This document shows positions 9,634 to 21,579 of a stretch of 64,000 nt of DNA, in pieces. The notes beneath the pieces were generated by a model. That model had not been told where the DNA came from. It searched no databases and saw only the letters and a program-made list of their open reading frames with translations. Position numbers and translations under genes: made by a program. Where the stretch lies: positions 64,867,382 to 64,931,381 of the forward strand of contig CM042016.1 of the NCBI GenBank assembly GCA_023525715.1, read 5' to 3'. Source of the stretch: Cichorium intybus. Taxonomy: Eukaryota > Streptophyta > Magnoliopsida > Asterales > Asteraceae. The stretch's first letter is position 1. Each line of letters opens with the position of its first letter.

Positions 9634-11206
9634 TGTAATGTCGTAATACTTTCGGTAAGTAAACTTGAGTTAATCTTAGAGTAAGTAAGATTTGTAAGGT
9701 TGTTATATGAGTTAGAATGATTAGAAGTCCATTTAGGAAGAGTTTGAACCTTAAAACTGTCAAAAATAGAGTACACGGGTCGTGTCCAAGTCACACGGGT
9801 CGTGTAAAGGAGTATTAGAACTATTTTGGGCATTCAGTAACTTACACAGGCCGTGTTTTATTTACACGGGCCGTGTTTTTCTGCAGACCAATTTTGAAAG
9901 CAATCAGTAAGTTACATGGGCCGTGTTACGCGTACAGACCCACTTTTTAAAGTTAAGTTTTCTTCATTTGGGGAAAAACCCTAGAAACTAAATTCCAAAT
10001 CCCTAAACTCTATTTTGAAGCCCATAACTCAAGAATTGAAGTTAGCATTCACTACCTTACGGTTAAAAAGGTAATCTCTTATGTACTAGCTTCGAATTTC
10101 TTGTTGATTATTGTTGGGTTCGAGCTAGTTGTGGTTGATATGGGTGAAAACCTGCAACTAGTGTGATTTGAGTAGATTTACTTTAAATTGAGCCAAGAGT
10201 TGTTATGAGAAAGCATAAAGGAGTCGAGTCTAACACCGTGAACATGTTCTTAGTCTTTAAACTAATGGGGTGAGTCGATTTTGGGTTTTAGGGTTTTAAA
10301 CACTAGTTGCTAAGTTGTGAAATTGCTGTGATTTGTTACATAAGATGTTATTAGGTTGTTGGTATAAGCTTCTATAGCTATGGATGTGATATTGATTGTA
10401 TTTTGTGACCACTAAAAGAGAAAAAAACTGGAAATTTGGGGGATGCGGTTTGATAGCAATTATCATCCACTGTTTGTGATCTTTGTTATCTATTGATTCT
10501 TTGGTTCTTTGAGTTAGATGTTATTAAGATATCTGATGCTGTTTGAGATATGATATGTGGTGTAAATTTTTACAGCTGATACACATAGGAGGGAAGGAGA
10601 TACACGAGGCACGGGTGGATCACGGGCTGAGCAAACATCAGGTGAGTGGTTCTAATTCATTACTTATGATTAGGCTTTGATAAATTGTATTAATTGTAAA
10701 TTCTAATTGGTTGAGATAATCAATTTGTATGAGTTATACAAGGTTGAGAATTCCTTGATATACATGAGTACTTGGTGTGATTGAGCACACTAAATGACTG
10801 AGGTAGTCAAAGAGATAAAGATAAATGATTCTATATAATTGTAATTGTTGAGAAATGATGAAATTATTATTAAGTTTTAAATATTTCTCACTGAGCTTAA
10901 TTAGCTCATAAAAGTGGTTATGTTGTTTGTGTTATAGGTGACAGGGGCAGAGGGATAGATTGACTTGACTTGGGACTAGACTTTTTGGTTTTTATGTGAT
11001 CTATAAAACACTCTTTTGAAACTTGTGTATAGTTTTTGTAGAAATGGTCTTTTGTAACCCGATTTTTGGGACATGTTTGTATAAATACTTGTTCTTTTGA
11101 TAACTACTTGTGCTTATGTTGCTGAACTTTGATTACACCATAAACCTTTGTGTTAATTTGAGAGTTATTATTGGTGTATTTCGGAGATAAGAAATCGGGC
11201 GTTACA
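9634..11206 (+). repeat. Tekay-type 3' LTR
   Basis: It runs from tgtaatgtcgtaat to atcgggcgttaca, 1573 bases, and is highly similar to 3183-4811. It lacks one 20-base dyad unit and about 25 bases near 9970. The first base pairs differ by a C-to-T change. Confidence 0.92.
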
Positions 11207-12123
11207 TTTTCGTCGTATCTATTTTCAATTGGGAATTTTGGAAGCGTATCGATTTTCATAGATTTGCAGATCTATTTTTGATATGAAAGAATGGATATTC
11301 TATTTGTATTTTCAGTTTTCAACCAGTTTGTGTACAAATGGATTTGATAAACACAGTCAACATTTTGATGAATGAATATCAAATCAGATAAATACCAACG
11401 AGAACAAGAACCAATGTGTGAATTGATATTTCTACCAATTGAGATCTACAAACGGAGAGATGAAAAGTCGAATTCACGTTCGAGAGGGACCGTGAGAGTC
11501 TACTTTCCATTTTGAACAATCGATTAAGAATGGAAATGAATAAAACTGTGAGGCTGGATATGTACGAGTAGGACAAGGATATGACTAAAAAATACGGCAA
11601 ATATGAACAGTTCACGGGTTTGTGTTTACATTTGTGAATTTGGATCTAGAAACAAATTTGGGCTCAATAAATGGATATGAACAGTAAACACAGATCTGAA
11701 TAATGAAACAAATTTGGAATGATGAACAATGAAACAAATTTGGGCAGAATATTGGAAAGCAAATAGTGAATATAGATCTAGATAAGATTAAGACATGAAT
11801 GAATAAATTTCTAGATCTAGACAATGGATGAACATGATGAACAATGGATGAAGAAATCTAATGTAAACATGAATATCTAACAATCAAGATAAATTGTAAA
11901 AGAAAGGATGAGCCAACTCTTTCAACAATAAAATCTTGATGATGAACATTAACATGAACACTATGATTAACACCAAGAACAAGATGAACAATAACCCAAA
12001 AAGATAAATGAATCTAATAATTCCTGAGAGACTCACCAACAATCCATGAAACATTGAAACAATCCTCAAAAGTTGTCAAATCGAGATCGTTCCCTTGAAA
12101 TAATTGCAACATCTTCAAGGTAC
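11207..12123 (-). other. Non-coding leader of a minus-strand Copia element
   Basis: This is AT-rich sequence between the Tekay-type element and a reverse-complement primer site at 12124. No gag is visible. The three minus-strand ORFs here (11379-12069) are hydrophobic and rich in Ile, Leu and Ser, which is what AT-rich DNA gives by chance. Joined to 2453-3182 it would form the internal region of a non-autonomous element, but that is inference. Confidence 0.4.
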
Positions 12124-12136
12124 GACTCTGATACCA
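12124..12136 (-). other. Primer-binding site, reverse strand
   Basis: gactctgatacca is the reverse complement of TGGTATCAGAGTC, a Met-tRNA type site, 2 bases left of the LTR that follows. Confidence 0.7.
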
Positions 12137-12138
12137 AT

Positions 12139-12588
12139 TGTTAAGTGAGATTTGATGTGTGCGGAATAATAATAACGTAAAGATCGAATCAAATATCCAA
12201 GGTGCCGAATGATTGATTATCAAATATGTGAGGTGTACAAAAGATCTTGCTCCAATCCATAGGATGAGCATAAGCAAATACAATCTCACATTGTGAGCTC
12301 TACCTAACAAGTGACTACAACTAGACTATATATAGGTAGGCTACAAATTAGGGCAAGACCCAATAAACAAGATTTTACAATGGGCCGACCATGCTTGCAA
12401 ACATCAATCCATGTAGGGCCTTTGTACCCCAAGAGACCCAATCCGGTTTTGAGGATAATTTTTGGTAGACATCGGTTTCAATCTAATCCGGTTTCGGCCT
12501 AATCTGGTTTTGACTTTATTGACCAAATCTGATGTGGGTTTGGATCCGCTCCGGTTTTAAAAAAAACCCGGTTTGTGCCCCTCTAACA
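12139..12588 (-). repeat. 5' LTR of a minus-strand Copia element
   Basis: It begins tgttaagtgag and ends cccctctaaca on the plus strand (450 bases), with a primer site on its left flank. It is therefore the 5' LTR of an element read leftwards. The 3' part of that element is missing or cut by the SIRE-like LTR at 2452. Confidence 0.65.
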
Positions 12589-12664
12589 TATATTATATAC
12601 ATACTTACATTTTAATCAGCTATATAAGATGGGTTCCATACATATGGGCTAACTAATATACAAT

Positions 12665-12886
12665 GCAAGTGAAGCCTAGCCTAGCTGGGTGGATGCATCC
12701 GGGTTATATACCCATGTGGTGGAAGGTCTGGAGTTCGACTCCAACTAACCCCATGTGGGGGATTTTCCCTGGTCGGCGAAAAACAGGTGGAGGGGAAAGG
12801 CTTTGCGCCATAGGTAATTGCCAACCGCCCTGGGTTGCAAGGTTGAGTACCCTCAAGGTGTTAAATATGCCGGTTCCAAAAAAAAA
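12665..12886 (+). mobile_element. tRNA-derived SINE with target duplication
   Basis: This is a 222-base element flanked by the exact 14-base direct repeat aactaatatacaat (12651-12664 and 12887-12900). A tRNA-like head carries an A box (TAGCTGGGTGG, 12682-12692) and a B box (GTTCGACTC, 12733-12741), 40 bases apart, as in an RNA polymerase III promoter. It ends in an A-tail. The body has no ORF of its own. Head, A-tail and long target duplication together make the SINE call firm. The family name is not known to me. Confidence 0.85.
12682..12741 (+). promoter_or_regulatory. Pol III A and B boxes of the SINE
   Basis: A box TAGCTGGGTGG at 12682-12692 and B box GTTCGACTC at 12733-12741. The A box differs from the tRNA consensus by one base. 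Confidence 0.7.
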
Positions 12887-12932
12887 AACTAATATACAAT
12901 ATACATACACACGTTAATATCTCTCCTCAATT

Positions 12933-13545
12933 TTATTGAGAATCACAGGATGGACATTTAAACTGTCCCCAAAATCGAAGAAAATGTTGGACGAGTCCTT
13001 TCATGAATATGTCAGCATATTGAGCAGTAGAGGGAACGTGTAGGACTCGGATGTGTCCAAATGCAACCTTGTCTCGAACAAAATGAATATCAATCTCGAT
13101 GCATTTGATACGTTGATGTTGTATCGGGTTCGAAGACATGTAGACGGTACTGACATTATGACAATAAACAATGGCCACCTTTTGTGTGGGGCAGTGTAGC
13201 TCGAGAAGAAGATTTCATAACCATGAAGTTTCGGCTACGACATTAGCGACACCCCGTTATTCAGCCTCAGCGTTGGAGTGAGAAATGAAAGCATGTCGTT
13301 TGGAGGACCAGTAGATGAGGTTTTCACCCAGAAAAACACAATAGTCGAAAGTTGATCGTCGAGTAGCGGATATCCGTTGTAAGGGAGAAGGTAGTGGATG
13401 GATAAAATATGAAGCTTGTGATGAAGGGTACCCCAAAGGTAGCGTAGAATCCATTTGAGAGCATGAAGATGTTGCTTTCAAGGGTCATGCATATATAAAC
13501 AAATATGTTGAACGTCGAAGGATATGTCTGTGCGAATGAATGTCA
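12933..13545 (-). pseudogene. pol: Copia RNase H C-terminal fragment, Ale-like
   Basis: Read leftwards, this shows the C-terminal part of a Copia pol: WILRYLWGTLHH, WSSKRHAFISHSNAEAE, then the RNase H tail SSNPIQHQRIKCIEIDIHFV and VLHVPSTAQYADIF. These are the conserved end motifs of Ale-type Copia polyproteins. Several stops and frameshifts break it (for example TAA after the AEAE motif near 13258). The rest of the element is absent, cut at 13546 by a gypsy LTR. Confidence 0.75.
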
Positions 13546-14380
13546 TGTAACGCCCAGTTTTCCAGCACAGAGTAATACCCAAAAAAATTTGCATTTACAA
13601 CATAAATAATATTTTAAGATACTCAAATGCTCTGGATACTACAAGAAGTTATCATCGAGAATCGTCCCACGATCCGAGCCGGGTGCTACAATCTACTAAC
13701 CTGCACACAACATAATACACACACACGTAAGCTACAAGACTTAGTGAGCAACACTACAACAACATAGAATAACTTATTCATAATGCAACATATCACCCAA
13801 CTCGTGGGTGCAGCAATTCCCTACAACAGCTTATAAATACTCGTTAATATAAGCATATAGGATTGGCCATACTCACTCTAAATGACTACAAGACTACAAG
13901 ATACTCTTTATGTAGTCACATAAGTGTCCCTCGACACCTAAGCCAACTCAATGAATAAGCAAGGTGTATCACAAGATACACAAGCATACACATAATCTTA
14001 ACTCTGTACTACTACACGGTACTTCATCACACCCACTTTCAACACAAATTCCTTCACTCTACGACCTCTACGGTCGTAAGCCACAAAGGCTTCATATATG
14101 TCTCCTCCTCAACCCCCACGGTCTCGAGTCACTAAGACTCACTACACCTCTTCCGTAGTATGAGCACGGTCTCGAGCCATATAGACTCACCGCCACCCTT
14201 ACTGTAGTATGAGGCACAAGGACTCTGACAACATATGTTGGGCGATTAAACCCAACCTCCTGGCCACTAAGGCCGATATGAACCACAAAGGTTCCTACAA
14301 TATATCAGGTGATTAAACCCAATCTCCTGGCCACTAAGGACGATATGAACCACAAAGGTTCCCACGACATATCGGGTGAT
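13546..14380 (-). repeat. Partial gypsy-type LTR, reverse orientation
   Basis: It begins tgtaacgcccagtt. This resembles the reverse complement of the Tekay-type LTR 3' end, so the LTR probably reads leftwards. It has no coding potential. It is cut at 14380 by the LTR of element G, and the rest would lie beyond the window. Its right part (14244-14380) is a 67-base tandem repeat, just over two copies, preceded by looser repeats containing cacggtctcgag. Confidence 0.55.
14244..14380. repeat. 67-bp tandem repeat within the LTR
   Basis: Units begin gattaaaccca at 14244 and 14311, and a third starts at 14378 and is cut after three bases by the inserted LTR. Units differ by a few transitions. Confidence 0.8.
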
Positions 14381-15294
14381 TGTTGAAAGTAATAAGGTGC
14401 GGAAATTAGAAGGACAAGTTCGAAGACTTGAGAAGGTCTAAGTAGGATCGGTGCTCAATAATAAATAGATGCAAACAAGTATTTGTGTGGAATAAGTAAA
14501 GACTTCAGATAAAAGTGCAAGAATTAATTAAAGTAAGGGAAGAACATAAGCATAAAGATGAAGAACAAGAGTTTGATGGAATGGAAGATATTTTATATCA
14601 TAGAAGAAGAGTAACGGATCAGTTCTCCAAACCATGAAGAAAAGTGTTGGTGGAACTCTCCTTTTATAGTGCAATGAGAGTTCCCACTAGACAAAGACCT
14701 AAGGGTGGAATGAACTACAGACCAGTTCATTCCGTATTACACTAAGGATAAACGTACAAAGTCAGACTAGGCGGTCCTATATTGATTGTTCTCTATCTAA
14801 ACTGTACATGCGCCAATGCAGCTTTGGGGAACATGATTTGACAAGCCTAATTGTACTTTGTAAACGGATCTTCTTATCTTTGTCTTTATCTTCATTTAAA
14901 TTGATTTCTTATCTTGATATAAACTTCTGATTGGAACCGAAGTTTAAGGATAAACTTCGGTATTAGGCTTGCTTAATAGAAATCTTCTATACCGAAATTC
15001 AGGTGTGAATTTTGGTGTCTTTTAACACTTCACTTCCGAACTTGTAGAACTTCCGAGTTTAGTCTTTGTAGCACAGAATGAAATCAAAGATTGGATTTCG
15101 GTATTCAAAAGTTCAGACTCATATTGACATTGTAAACACAAGTATAAAAGAGAAGGTATGTTCATTCATAACTTGAAGACATTCAGCAGTTACAATACAA
15201 ACATACATCAAAACAAGCACGATATCAGAATATTGTTTTTAAGTACAAACCCAACAAAACCACGAGTTGGTCAACGACTCAACTAATATTAACA
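14381..15294 (-). repeat. 3' LTR of element G
   Basis: It runs tgttgaaagtaa to ctaatattaaca on the plus strand, 914 bases, and is adjacent to a reverse-strand polypurine tract on its right. It contains several TTCGGTA/ACCGAAG words shared with the non-coding parts of G. Confidence 0.75.
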
Positions 15295-15304
15295 ATTCCC
15301 CCTT
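15295..15304 (-). other. Polypurine tract of element G
   Basis: attccccctt on the plus strand reads AAGGGGGAAT on the minus strand, directly before the LTR. Confidence 0.65.
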
Positions 15305-15376
15305 CGGTGACCAACCGAGGGGTTCTTCTTCTGGTCTTCATATTTTATCTTTAACAGCTTGTCTCCACGCCACGTC

Positions 15377-17224
15377 CTAAAAGTTCCTAACACCAATCAT
15401 CCATTCCATTCTCTGAATCAACTCTTTCTTGACTTCCTCAGTGGTGAATTTCGATCTTTTAGCTGCCTCAATGAAGTTCACCAGTACTACGTTCGGATCT
15501 CTTCTTATTTCATCCACTCTGAAGAATAGTTTTGTGGATTTTCGCTCTTTCGACTTGTATACGATACCAAGTATCAGATCGTTCGTAGCTCCATAGTTCC
15601 ACTTTTCTCTTGCATCGGGCAAGGACAAATTTAATATCTCTGAGTACTGATCATCTTCTGGATGAGTTCTGATAAATTTGTATAGTTTACCATCTTGACA
15701 TTTGTTTTTTCTGAGTAATTCATACTCATAAAAATTTGGCCTCTCGAAGGTTCTTTTCTTTAACCCCGTAACTGTAGTGATAGGCTCCGTTGACCACGTT
15801 TTCCACCTTGGCTGAGTGAACCTGTCCAAAAATCTCTGCACTCTAAGTCTCATTTCTATATTCTGATTGAATAATGGAATGGCATAGTAATTTAAGGTGT
15901 AGGAGTATTTTTCTCCATTTGGAGTCAATGGAACGTCCCAGCTATGGGATTTACTTTCGGGGGTGCAAATGATTTCACTGGTCGATAATCACTGTCGATT
16001 AGTGGTCGGAACATGAAAAAGGAGGACAACTTTGGTTGGCTTGAGCCTTCTCCTGCTGATGCAGCCTCAACCTTGATTTCTCTTTCAAAGTCTTTGGCAA
16101 ATTTGGCTGCACGATCATCAAAGAAGGCATCTTTGAGGGCTTTGAGTTCAGGAGGGTCAGATGGCTTGATCGGTGAGTACATTAGCTCATCATCTCCATC
16201 ATGGGCTTTCAGAGATATAGGAGGAGATATAATTTCCTTTGGAGAAGGAGGAGTTTTCTTTGGTGAGGAAGGGGGACTTTTATCTCTTGGAATTTTCGGG
16301 GGAGTTTTCGGTAAGGGAGGAGCAGTAGGAGTTTTCGGAATGTCTTCACTAATATCGAAAATCTTTTCATCAGTTTTTGGTGGATTTTTGGTCTCATCAC
16401 CATTACCTTCTTTGTCAACATTTTCATTTTTCTTTTCATCATCATCTTTCATGTCATAATCATCTTGAGGGCACCTTTCCCCCTCCTGGGGCTCCTTTGA
16501 CTTGTGAAGGTGCCGCAGGTAGGTGTAGCAAGATAGATTCTAGCTTGGCCATGAGGTTTTGGAGTGATTCTGAATGTCTACTGAAATGGTTTTGTTGTAT
16601 TTGGAAGTGACATCCTTGAATGTATCAATTGTATCCAACATTAATCCAGTAGCAATTTTCACTTGATCAAATGGGCCATGAATTGATTTGGTTATCTTCT
16701 GTAGAGTATTGGTGAGAAGTTGAAGGAGTAGAAAGTGAGTTGCTCGAAGAGACTCATTTTCTTTGAAAACGCCTAGGAGATATTTTTCAACATCCTCGAA
16801 TATAGACTTGATGCGGTCTAAAACAGATTGATCTAAACGTTCAAGGTCTTTCTCTACACGATGAACTTCAGTCATCGTCTCTTGTGCTCTCTTCAGTATG
16901 GCCTCAGCATCCTGCTGCCTGTTTTCATCAATCTCTTTTAAGCATTTGGAGATGGCTTCTTTTACCTCATCATCCATAGCCAGTTCCTTCTTTTCAAAAG
17001 CGTCCACTTTCTGCTTGAGTTCCAAAATCTCCTTGACCAAAGCATCCTGAGATTGAGATACTTTTATTTCAGTGACCATTGTGATTAGAGAATCAAGCTT
17101 TCCATGAAGTTCACGATCTTCGACATGGGGAACCGAAGATTTGGGAGGAAGAATTTCGGTAGTTTCTTTGTTGGGGGGGGGATAACATCAGAAGTGGAAT
17201 TGGACTCACTGATGTCGATGTCCA
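15377..17224 (-). pseudogene. Env-like ORF of element G, C-terminal part
   Basis: Three open blocks read leftwards. 17079-16540 is Lys/Glu-rich with heptad-like spacing (VKEILELKQKVDAFEKKE), probably a coiled coil. 16452-15925 is acidic then Pro/Ser/Lys-rich, with repeated TPPxxPK-type words. 15928-15377 is a more globular C-terminal block (FLDRFTQPRWKTW, EELLRKNK-like and RMEWMIGVRNF). Breaks are a run of nine G at 17173-17181, TAG at 16538-16540 and a one-base shift near 15930. No signal peptide or membrane span is visible, so the term env-like refers to position only. Function is unknown. The N-terminal part lies beyond the Athila insertion. Confidence 0.65.
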
Positions 17225-18336
17225 TGACACGCCTAGGTCGTCGTGCGGTCAAAAATAAAGAAAAAACCTAACACACACTAGCACAGTGGTAGTCAGGGTC
17301 GATCCACAGGAGCTTCATGGTTAGACTAGATGAGAGATTACCAACTAGTAGTGTCACAGCTATAGTCGGAGGATCTAGTTTCTATCTTCCTAATCACTAG
17401 CAAACAAAAGCAATGATCAAACACACTCAAGCCAAGCTAAGCTAAGCTCAAATGACCTAGTCACTTTCTGAAATCAGAAGTACATCTCTGACTCAGAAGC
17501 AATCAAAGGCATCTAAACTAGCAAAACCAAGCAAAGCATAAACTAGCCACTAACTAGAGTTCTATTGAACAGTTACTAGCCAAGGTTTAATGCCTACAAA
17601 CTAACCTAATTAGCTACTGATTTCAGCAAAGGAAAACAGTCCCAATAAGGTCAAAACAATATCCAAACATAAATCAAACATCCAAAACCAAACACAAGCA
17701 TAAAAACACCGAAAAGCTAAGATTAAATGTAACCAAATGCTTTTCATTCACCAAATCCGAATCCAAACATAAAAACAGTAACCAATTGATCTAAAAACAG
17801 AAGCCAAAGCTTAATATCAATGGTTGTCACACCCAAAGATACAAAACCAAGCTTAAATCCAACTATTTAATTACAAATAAAATCTAAAACTAACCAATAC
17901 TAATTGAGAGTCTTCTGGAATGAAATATTGGAGTCAAAGAGCTTCAAGGTCGATTTTACACCTGGTCTTTGCTCTCGTTTTCGGCTGGAAATGCCTCTAT
18001 TTATAGTTGCAATTTTCCCGCAGCCGCGCCGTGCAGAAGTGAAATCCGCGGCGCGTGTACTAATCTTTTCCCGTTTCTTCGGTATTTGAATGTGTTCCAC
18101 CGCCTTAAGCCCGCGTCGCGCAGATGATGTATCCGCAGCGCGCGTACGAGTTTCCTTGATTTTTCTTTCTTTTTCAAACTTCTTCCTTTTTGCACGCTTT
18201 TAGTCCCTGTTTTCATTCTTTTTCTCCAAACAAGTTCTGGCACGAAAAGTGAGAATACCCAGACATATTTGATATAATTTTATCTAGAACAGGGCTCAAC
18301 AACGCCTAAAATACTTAATATCACTAGGCATTGTCA
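17225..18336 (-). repeat. Athila-type 3' LTR
   Basis: It runs tgacacgcctagg to aggcattgtca. It contains CpG-dense words of the CCGCGGCGCG type at about 18015-18150 in otherwise AT-rich sequence. The partner is at 31545-32661. Confidence 0.88.
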
Positions 18337-18534
18337 AACACCCCACACTTGTGCCTTGCTTGTCCCCAAGCAAGAGAGTTTTTAACAAATTATAATGAAG
18401 AATCAAACAATTTCTTGACTGTGTTTAGTTTCAAAGTTTATTGCTCTTCGAGTTAGAGTGGAATAGTTCGTGAAAACATAATTGAATTGTTCTTTGGAAT
18501 TCATGGCTTTCTAGAGAACCCTTGATTACAAACT
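18337..18534 (-). other. Athila-type PPT and 3' untranslated end
   Basis: The plus strand reads accccacactt at 18340-18350, which is AAGTGTGGGGT on the coding strand, 3 bases from the LTR. The rest is AT-rich, without genes, up to the insertion site of F1. Confidence 0.75.
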
Positions 18535-18875
18535 TGTTAGTTCTATATGCTCAAGGATGATCATAAAATGATATTACTAATAATACATGATCATATAGGG
18601 TCACACCAACAACAAGTTTGACACCAATTGATCATTTAGAATGTTAAATTTGATTTAACATCAAATGATACTAAAACTGCAATTTAATCTTGTAGGTTAT
18701 TATTATTTGAGGTAAATAAAAATAAATACAAAATTAAAGGTTGATTAGTAATTCATATGTGATGAATTAATTAAGTGTAACAATTAAATTGTTTAAATTG
18801 TTAAACGATTTAATTGATTTATAAGTAGGCCTTTTATTTAATTTAATTGGTAAATTAAATAAAAAATATATATTG

Positions 18876-18956
<81 letters not shown>

Positions 18957-19660
18957 ATTATACAATTAAGATTGTATATTTAGATGGTTTATTTATGTAT
19001 ATGATTATGGGTTAAATGTTATCCCATTTAAAGAAATAAGAAGATGTATTATTTATAAGCTTTCATTATCTAAGTTTTATAAATAATAACAACCCACTAG
19101 CATTTCTTTTTCCATCATAAAATCAGCCATATTGGAAGGAAAAAGAATGCATTAAGAACTTAAAAGAGGTGGAAGATGCTTTGTGTCTTCTAGCTTTTGG
19201 TTATAGAAATCAAATGGGACTTTCTTTTAAGCTAGTGGCATGTGCTTTTCTTTCTTTTGTGGGTGATATAGTGGCCGAGATTTTGGTGGTGTATGTGATC
19301 ATTCTTGCTTCAAAAATCAGCCAAAATAATTCTCCTTAAGTGCTTAGCAAAATTCGTTTTTGGTTTGATAAGAAAAGGAGTCTTATCTTGCAAGTTGTGG
19401 AACTAGCATTCAAGGGTGTTCAAGCTTGTGGTGGATCAACTATAGAGGGATTCTAACTTGATTCCTAGCTATCAAAATCAACCAAACCAAACCCAAGAAC
19501 AAAGGTTATGATCTTGAACTTAATCTATGTTTGTTCTTCATCTTATCTCTACATGCATGTAGCATGATCCTCTTGAAAATGGAATTTGTGTTCATGATTT
19601 TATGCTTCCGTTGCAAACTCTTGTTTTTGAAACTAATTACATGAACTATGATTTCCAACA
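18535..19660 (+). repeat. F1 5' LTR
   Basis: It runs tgttagttctatatg to gatttccaaca, 1126 bases, with a (TA)n tract of about 80 bases at 18877-18955. Confidence 0.92.
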
Positions 19661-19662
19661 AT

Positions 19663-19675
19663 TGGTATCAGAGCC
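19663..19675 (+). other. F1 primer-binding site
   Basis: TGGTATCAGAGCC is the canonical initiator Met-tRNA site, 2 bases after the LTR. Confidence 0.9.
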
Positions 19676-21579
19676 ATGGCTATATTGCATGTTTAGATAA
19701 TAAGTTTATTTGGATAAACTTGTTTTTTGGAAGCCATGAATGTTCATCTTCTTGAATGAAAGTTTCATGCATGGCTTATTTGGCAACATGCAAGTATATA
19801 ATCTATGATTTTATGTAACCAACTATATTTTATGTATGCATGCATTTGGTTACATAGATGTTGCCTTAGAAAAACAAAGTGTTGATTTTCTTATGATTTT
19901 ATGTGATAAAATGGTGCATAAACAAGCCAAGGACCATATGATGCATATTTTGTGTTTGTATTCGATATGGTTGTAATCTATTCATTTATTCAAATGGTTT
20001 GTAATAATAATTAGTTATTTCCTTCTTAATATTCATTTTGTAAATATTAGAATAGTTGTATTTTATTTATTTAACAAAATGTAACAAGAGAAGGAAGTAA
20101 AAGACCAAGAGAAGATTGCACCCAACAGCAGCACTTTCTGAAGAGCTGCTGTCCAGATTTCGAAATTGTTTAGAAAGGTTTTAAAAAATTCATATCTTGG
20201 TAATTTGGTGATATAATTGTTGGTAACTTTAATATCTAGTATACACATTAAGTTTCAACAAGTATTAGCATCAATATGGCCAAGAATGAATTGAAAAATG
20301 CAACAAAAAACCACAATTTTTTTTCCTGCTGCCCCTGCTGGTCGCAACTTTTGAGGGCCCAAAGAAAAATTCTTAACTCACTCCATGATGTCAAGAAATG
20401 GTGGTTCAAGTGTCATTTGGTGATATAAAAAGCTTGGCAAAATTGTAGCCAAATCGAAGATCATTTGGTTGAGTTTTTGTCACCTTTTTGTCCCTAGGTT
20501 TGGACTTGATATTTCATGTATGGCTCACATGAAATATCAAACTAGTTGGCTTGTGTTTATGCACCCATGCATGCTTGTGATGATTGAATGTTTTATTATG
20601 TTATGCTGTGGATGAAAATAAGATTTTGCATGCTAGACAACCTAGATAATTAAACATAATCATCAAGGAGTTTGTATTTTCAAAAGTTGACATTTAAAAC
20701 ATAAGATGTGATAAAATTGGTTTTATTAAAATGGGTTTTGTTATAAAACCTACTAAGTCAAGTTTTGAAAATGATTGAAACAAGAAATAAAATGGAGATT
20801 TTATGAACTCTTACAAACTCCAACCCTAAGTAATAATGGTAATTATTTAGGATTATAAATTGGTTCTAATATATGTGATCAAACTCAAACTTAATATTGG
20901 ATATTAATTGTAATCTTGACCACAAACAAAGAATCAATAAAATGAAGATTTTATGATTAAGGAACCAATTAACAAAATAAGATTTAATGGTACCATGTTC
21001 ATTGGATGCATGCAATCTACATGATACCATATGTTTTTCAAAATTAGAATTGTAAAACATTCAAATCCCTTATGAAATACGAATCAATGCCGTCCCTCTT
21101 AAAGACACTCATGTATCACTTGTATTTCCTTGTGGGATAAAGGATACCTAACCACTTGGAGTCTTCTTGTGATACAAGAAGTAGTTTTGCAATATTGATG
21201 GGATAAAGGACACCTAACCATTAATAGTTGACAAAACTACACGTCCGTTTAAGTAGGATGATTCGTTTGGAAATCTCTTGTGATAAAGGTCACCTAAGCA
21301 TTAAGAAATCCAAGGCATAGATGGGATCAAACATGCCAAACTTATAAATGTTATAATGAGATCTCATAACTCTAGAAATTATATTTGGATATAATTGGTA
21401 AACCGTTACCTACCTTGTTGATTCGAATAGGCGGGATAAAGGATACCTAACCACTTATTCGTAATGCAACTTGGATTCTAGACCTTAATTAATTAAAGTT
21501 TATGAAACAAGAAAGGGTATTAATTATTAAGGACTTAATATCATAATTTACTAAATAGAACCTTGTCAAAATTTTGTAG
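19676..21579 (+). other. F1 untranslated leader with four spaced motif copies
   Basis: This is a 1.9-kb AT-rich leader without an ORF. Near its 3' end the 21-base motif gggataaaggatacctaacc(a) occurs at 21134, 21200, 21280 (diverged) and 21433. Spacing is 66, 80 and 153 bases. F2 keeps the same four copies with the same spacing, so this is an ancestral feature and perhaps an RNA packaging or translation signal. Confidence 0.75.

Larger units (their letters stand above)
3183..11206 (+). mobile_element. Tekay-type chromovirus (Ty3/gypsy), complete but dead
   Basis: This is a full LTR retrotransposon flanked by an exact 5-bp target duplication ttttc (3178-3182 and 11207-11211). The order is 5' LTR, Met-tRNA PBS, gag with two zinc knuckles, protease, RT, RNase H, integrase and C-terminal chromodomain, then PPT and 3' LTR. 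Integrase after RT/RNase H plus a chromodomain identifies a chromovirus. Long LTRs (about 1.6 kb) ending cgggcgttaca fit the Tekay clade. Thirteen in-frame stops, frameshifts and a changed RT catalytic residue make it non-functional. The two LTRs are clearly similar but the 3' copy has lost about 20 and 25 bases in two places. Confidence 0.93.
12589..12932 (-). other. Decayed 3' tail/LTR of an older Copia element, hosting a SINE
   Basis: On the minus strand the RNase H pseudogene to the right is followed by a purine tract (attgaggagagatat near 12915-12930), then AT-rich sequence that looks like the start of its 3' LTR. It is interrupted by the SINE at 12665-12886 and ends at the LTR at 12588. 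Confidence 0.45.

Noticed and set aside
11379..12069. Hydrophobic minus-strand ORFs that could be membrane proteins
   Set aside because: AT-rich non-coding leader gives Ile/Leu/Ser-rich frames by chance; no family motif.
12660..12760. A tRNA gene
   Set aside because: A and B boxes are present but there is no cloverleaf end; with the A-tail and 14-base duplication it is a SINE head.
16013..16610. Plus-strand Ser/Phe/Gly-rich ORF
   Set aside because: Shadow of the Pro/Lys-rich env-like region on the minus strand.
21134..21453. CRISPR-like direct repeats
   Set aside because: Only four degenerate copies with irregular spacing in a retrotransposon leader of a plant genome.
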